Origin: Tieghemiomyces parasiticus
Lineage: Eukaryota > Kickxellomycota > Dimargaritomycetes > Dimargaritales > Dimargaritaceae
Assembly: GCA_027575765.1 (NCBI GenBank)
Contig: JANBPT010001305.1
Location: forward strand, 1 to 10,983
Direction of reading: 5' to 3'
DNA: 10,983 nucleotides
Shown: piece after piece, positions 9,701-10,983 of the stretch
Numbering within the stretch: position 1 is the stretch's first letter
Layout: each line of letters starts with the position of its first letter
The notes under the pieces: generated by a model
Told to the model about the DNA's origin: nothing
The model's database searches: none
Seen by the model: the letters and a program-made list of their open reading frames with translations, nothing else
Position numbers and translations under genes: made by a program

Positions 9701-10629
9701 TACCGAGGGCACTTAAGCTGGGACGAGGTCGCCCACTTCCCTCAAGGTAAGTATGGGGGCCGAAGATGTGGTCACAATAAGTTACTGGTCCTGGTACCTG
9801 CAGGCCTCGCTTACTTCAATTGATTTAACACAGTACATCGCTACATTTAATTGTCATCGATTTGGTGCTCCTTTTTCCCTTAGAGATCCGCGCAGAGGTC
9901 CTCCGCACGCACTTCCGACGGCGGAAGCGGCAGGCCAAGCACTCATCATCCGATAATGGCCCTGTCCCTGGCTCCAATACAGGGACTGATTCCGCGACCA
10001 ACGACACAGCCTCTCCTGACGTAAGTCACGCTCATCTTGGCTTACGGATCAGCAGTCACCCTAGGTCACGACACATTAATTACAATTCCCTCTTAATATC
10101 CTTAATCAACCCCCTTCGTAGTCCATCCCGCAGATCGAATATCCTAGCCTCGCCGGCGCCAAGAGCCTTACTGAGCAACGGGCACTACTTTCTGAGTGGA
10201 TAGAAACCTACCGCGAGGGCCCCACCGATGAAGACGTCCAGGAGCTGGTAACGTATCTGGTGCAGTTGGTCCACTTCTGTGACCTCGAGCGGGCCCGGCT
10301 CCTGCTATGCTATCTGGTAAGTCCATCCACACTATCTTTGTGGCCCGGACAGCCCTACACTTTAAAATACCGTGTGTATGGTTATGGGGGGGAGGAGTTC
10401 CGCCATGACATCAGCCGAACTCGGTCCGTTTCTCGCCACCTGAACTTACACGCCACCCGGAACCAATACACCACTATATTCTGCAATTCTTAAACGCCAG
10501 ATCTCAAAGCAAAATGCAGCCTGGGCCGCCGCCATCCGACTTTGTACCAATGTCGTCAACAAGACTACGCATAAGCTCCACGGGGCGATCCTGCTTCCGA
10601 CAGCATCAAGTAGTTTAGATCATTTGTAG
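6751..10629 (+). CDS. REV1: DNA repair protein REV1 (Y-family deoxycytidyl transferase)
   Basis: Five exons: 6751-6907, 7095-9746, 9884-10020, 10122-10316 and 10501-10629; the product is 1089 residues. Introns are 187, 137, 101 and 184 bases. Domains in order: N-terminal YMADKVRKLQ (23-32); BRCT (53-142, GVRVFVTGYTEPS); the N-digit with SRLHLLS (234-240), whose R235 aligns with the arginine that pairs with incoming dCTP; palm and fingers with metal ligands D280 (ADFD) and D380-E381 (SMDEA); thumb and little finger to about 645; a disordered linker with ubiquitin-binding motifs at about 739-757 and 818-836; a basic AT-hook-like RKRGRP (880-885); a third UBM-like segment at about 928-943; a basic cluster RRRKR; and the REV1 C-terminal four-helix domain (about 991-1089, LLSEWIETY, LVTYLVQLVHFCDLERARLL), the docking site for Pol zeta and other translesion polymerases. 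All catalytic residues are intact. Start is at TTCACCATGG. Confidence 0.95.
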
Positions 10630-10831
10630 TGGATAAAACCGAAAGAGCGGTCCTCGATCTATAGTAGACGCTTCATGTTCAATCTCACAGCAGTGTTACA
10701 ATACACTGAAGCAGCATAGATGAGGGGTCACTGTTGATGTTTCAACACCAGATATTATGATACACGAAGTCTAACTCGTAATACCATAGCTTACAAGTGG
10801 ACCATAATAGGTCGAGTAAGCAAAACCGAAG
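10630..10831. other. REV1 3' flank with two small hairpins
   Basis: No gene seen. Two short perfect stems occur close together: CAGTGT (10691-10696) with ACACTG (10703-10708), loop of six; and TGTTGA (10732-10737) with TCAACA (10742-10747), loop of four. They may be 3' UTR structure or chance. An exact AATAAA is absent; ATAAAA at 10633 is the nearest substitute for polyadenylation. Confidence 0.4.
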
Positions 10832-10983
10832 GTCTCAGGTCCTGGCGCTGTAGGTAAAGCCTTAGGGTTACTAGGGCCGGTAAACAAACGGTATCAACCG
10901 ATTCTGAATTGGGGCACACCTTAGTCTCGCGGCTCACCAATTTACCTCTCCACCATGTCGACTGCCAAATTTCCATCCACCGG
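10832..10983 (-). repeat. Right arm of window-spanning inverted repeat
   Basis: Reverse complement of 1-152: exact for 10907-10983, about 84% identical for 10832-10906. Read inward on the minus strand from 10976 it has an open frame of 61 codons, of which the first 42 correspond to the left arm's frame. Differences there fall at all codon positions (L/S, I/V, S/L and F/L changes), so that frame shows no sign of protein-level selection. Confidence 0.9.
10955..10983 (+). CDS. Possible outward-facing gene start, cut by window edge
   Basis: Mirror image of the left-edge candidate. An ATG at 10955 follows CTCTCCACC and opens MSTAKFPST before the window ends. It runs in the same direction as REV1, 325 bases after the REV1 stop, which is room for a short promoter. 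Nothing more can be said from nine codons. Confidence 0.2.

Noticed and set aside
10862..10876. TTAGGGTTACTAGGG near the right end, resembling fungal telomere repeats
   Set aside because: Only one exact unit. The sequence continues past it as a repeat arm, and the left arm has a diverged non-telomeric version at the same place.
1..10983. The whole window as a giant transposon carrying host genes between terminal inverted repeats
   Set aside because: All four genes are intact housekeeping genes, no transposase or recombinase is present, and the exact identity ends at 77 bases, which an assembly breakpoint explains better.

Overview
This window is eukaryotic nuclear DNA with spliced genes, most likely from a fungus. 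I count ten introns of 101-200 bases in four genes. Eight donors read GTAAGT, one GTAGGT and one GTAAGC, and all acceptors are AG. Coding sequence is GC-rich, start codons sit in CACC/CGCC-type contexts, and AATAAA signals follow two of the genes. Intron length and gene content would fit an early-diverging fungal lineage, but that placement is a guess.

Layout: 1-152 is one arm of an inverted repeat whose partner is 10832-10983. 153-1192 has no convincing gene. 1193-3002 (minus strand, four exons) encodes an RRP3/DDX47-type DEAD-box RNA helicase. 3003-3557 is a shared divergent promoter. 3558-5161 (plus strand, three exons) encodes a leucine-rich-repeat protein with a lysine/arginine-rich tail. 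5544-6232 (plus strand, two exons) encodes a PSMG3/PAC3-like proteasome assembly chaperone. 6751-10629 (plus strand, five exons) encodes the translesion DNA polymerase REV1, complete from BRCT domain to C-terminal interaction domain.

The genes look like ordinary housekeeping loci side by side: rRNA processing, an uncharacterised LRR protein, proteasome assembly and DNA-damage tolerance. The only structural link between neighbours is the head-to-head helicase/LRR pair, which could share regulation. I see no new multi-gene system.

The points most worth a second look are: (1) the window-spanning inverted repeat, whose outer 77 bases match exactly while the next 75 are only about 84% identical; this suggests a whole contig cut at a k=77 assembly-graph repeat, with real diverged copies behind it; (2) an AT-hook-like motif and a third, intron-split ubiquitin-binding-like motif in REV1; (3) an acidic low-complexity insertion in the proteasome chaperone; (4) two in-frame tandem splice acceptors, each adding or removing four codons.
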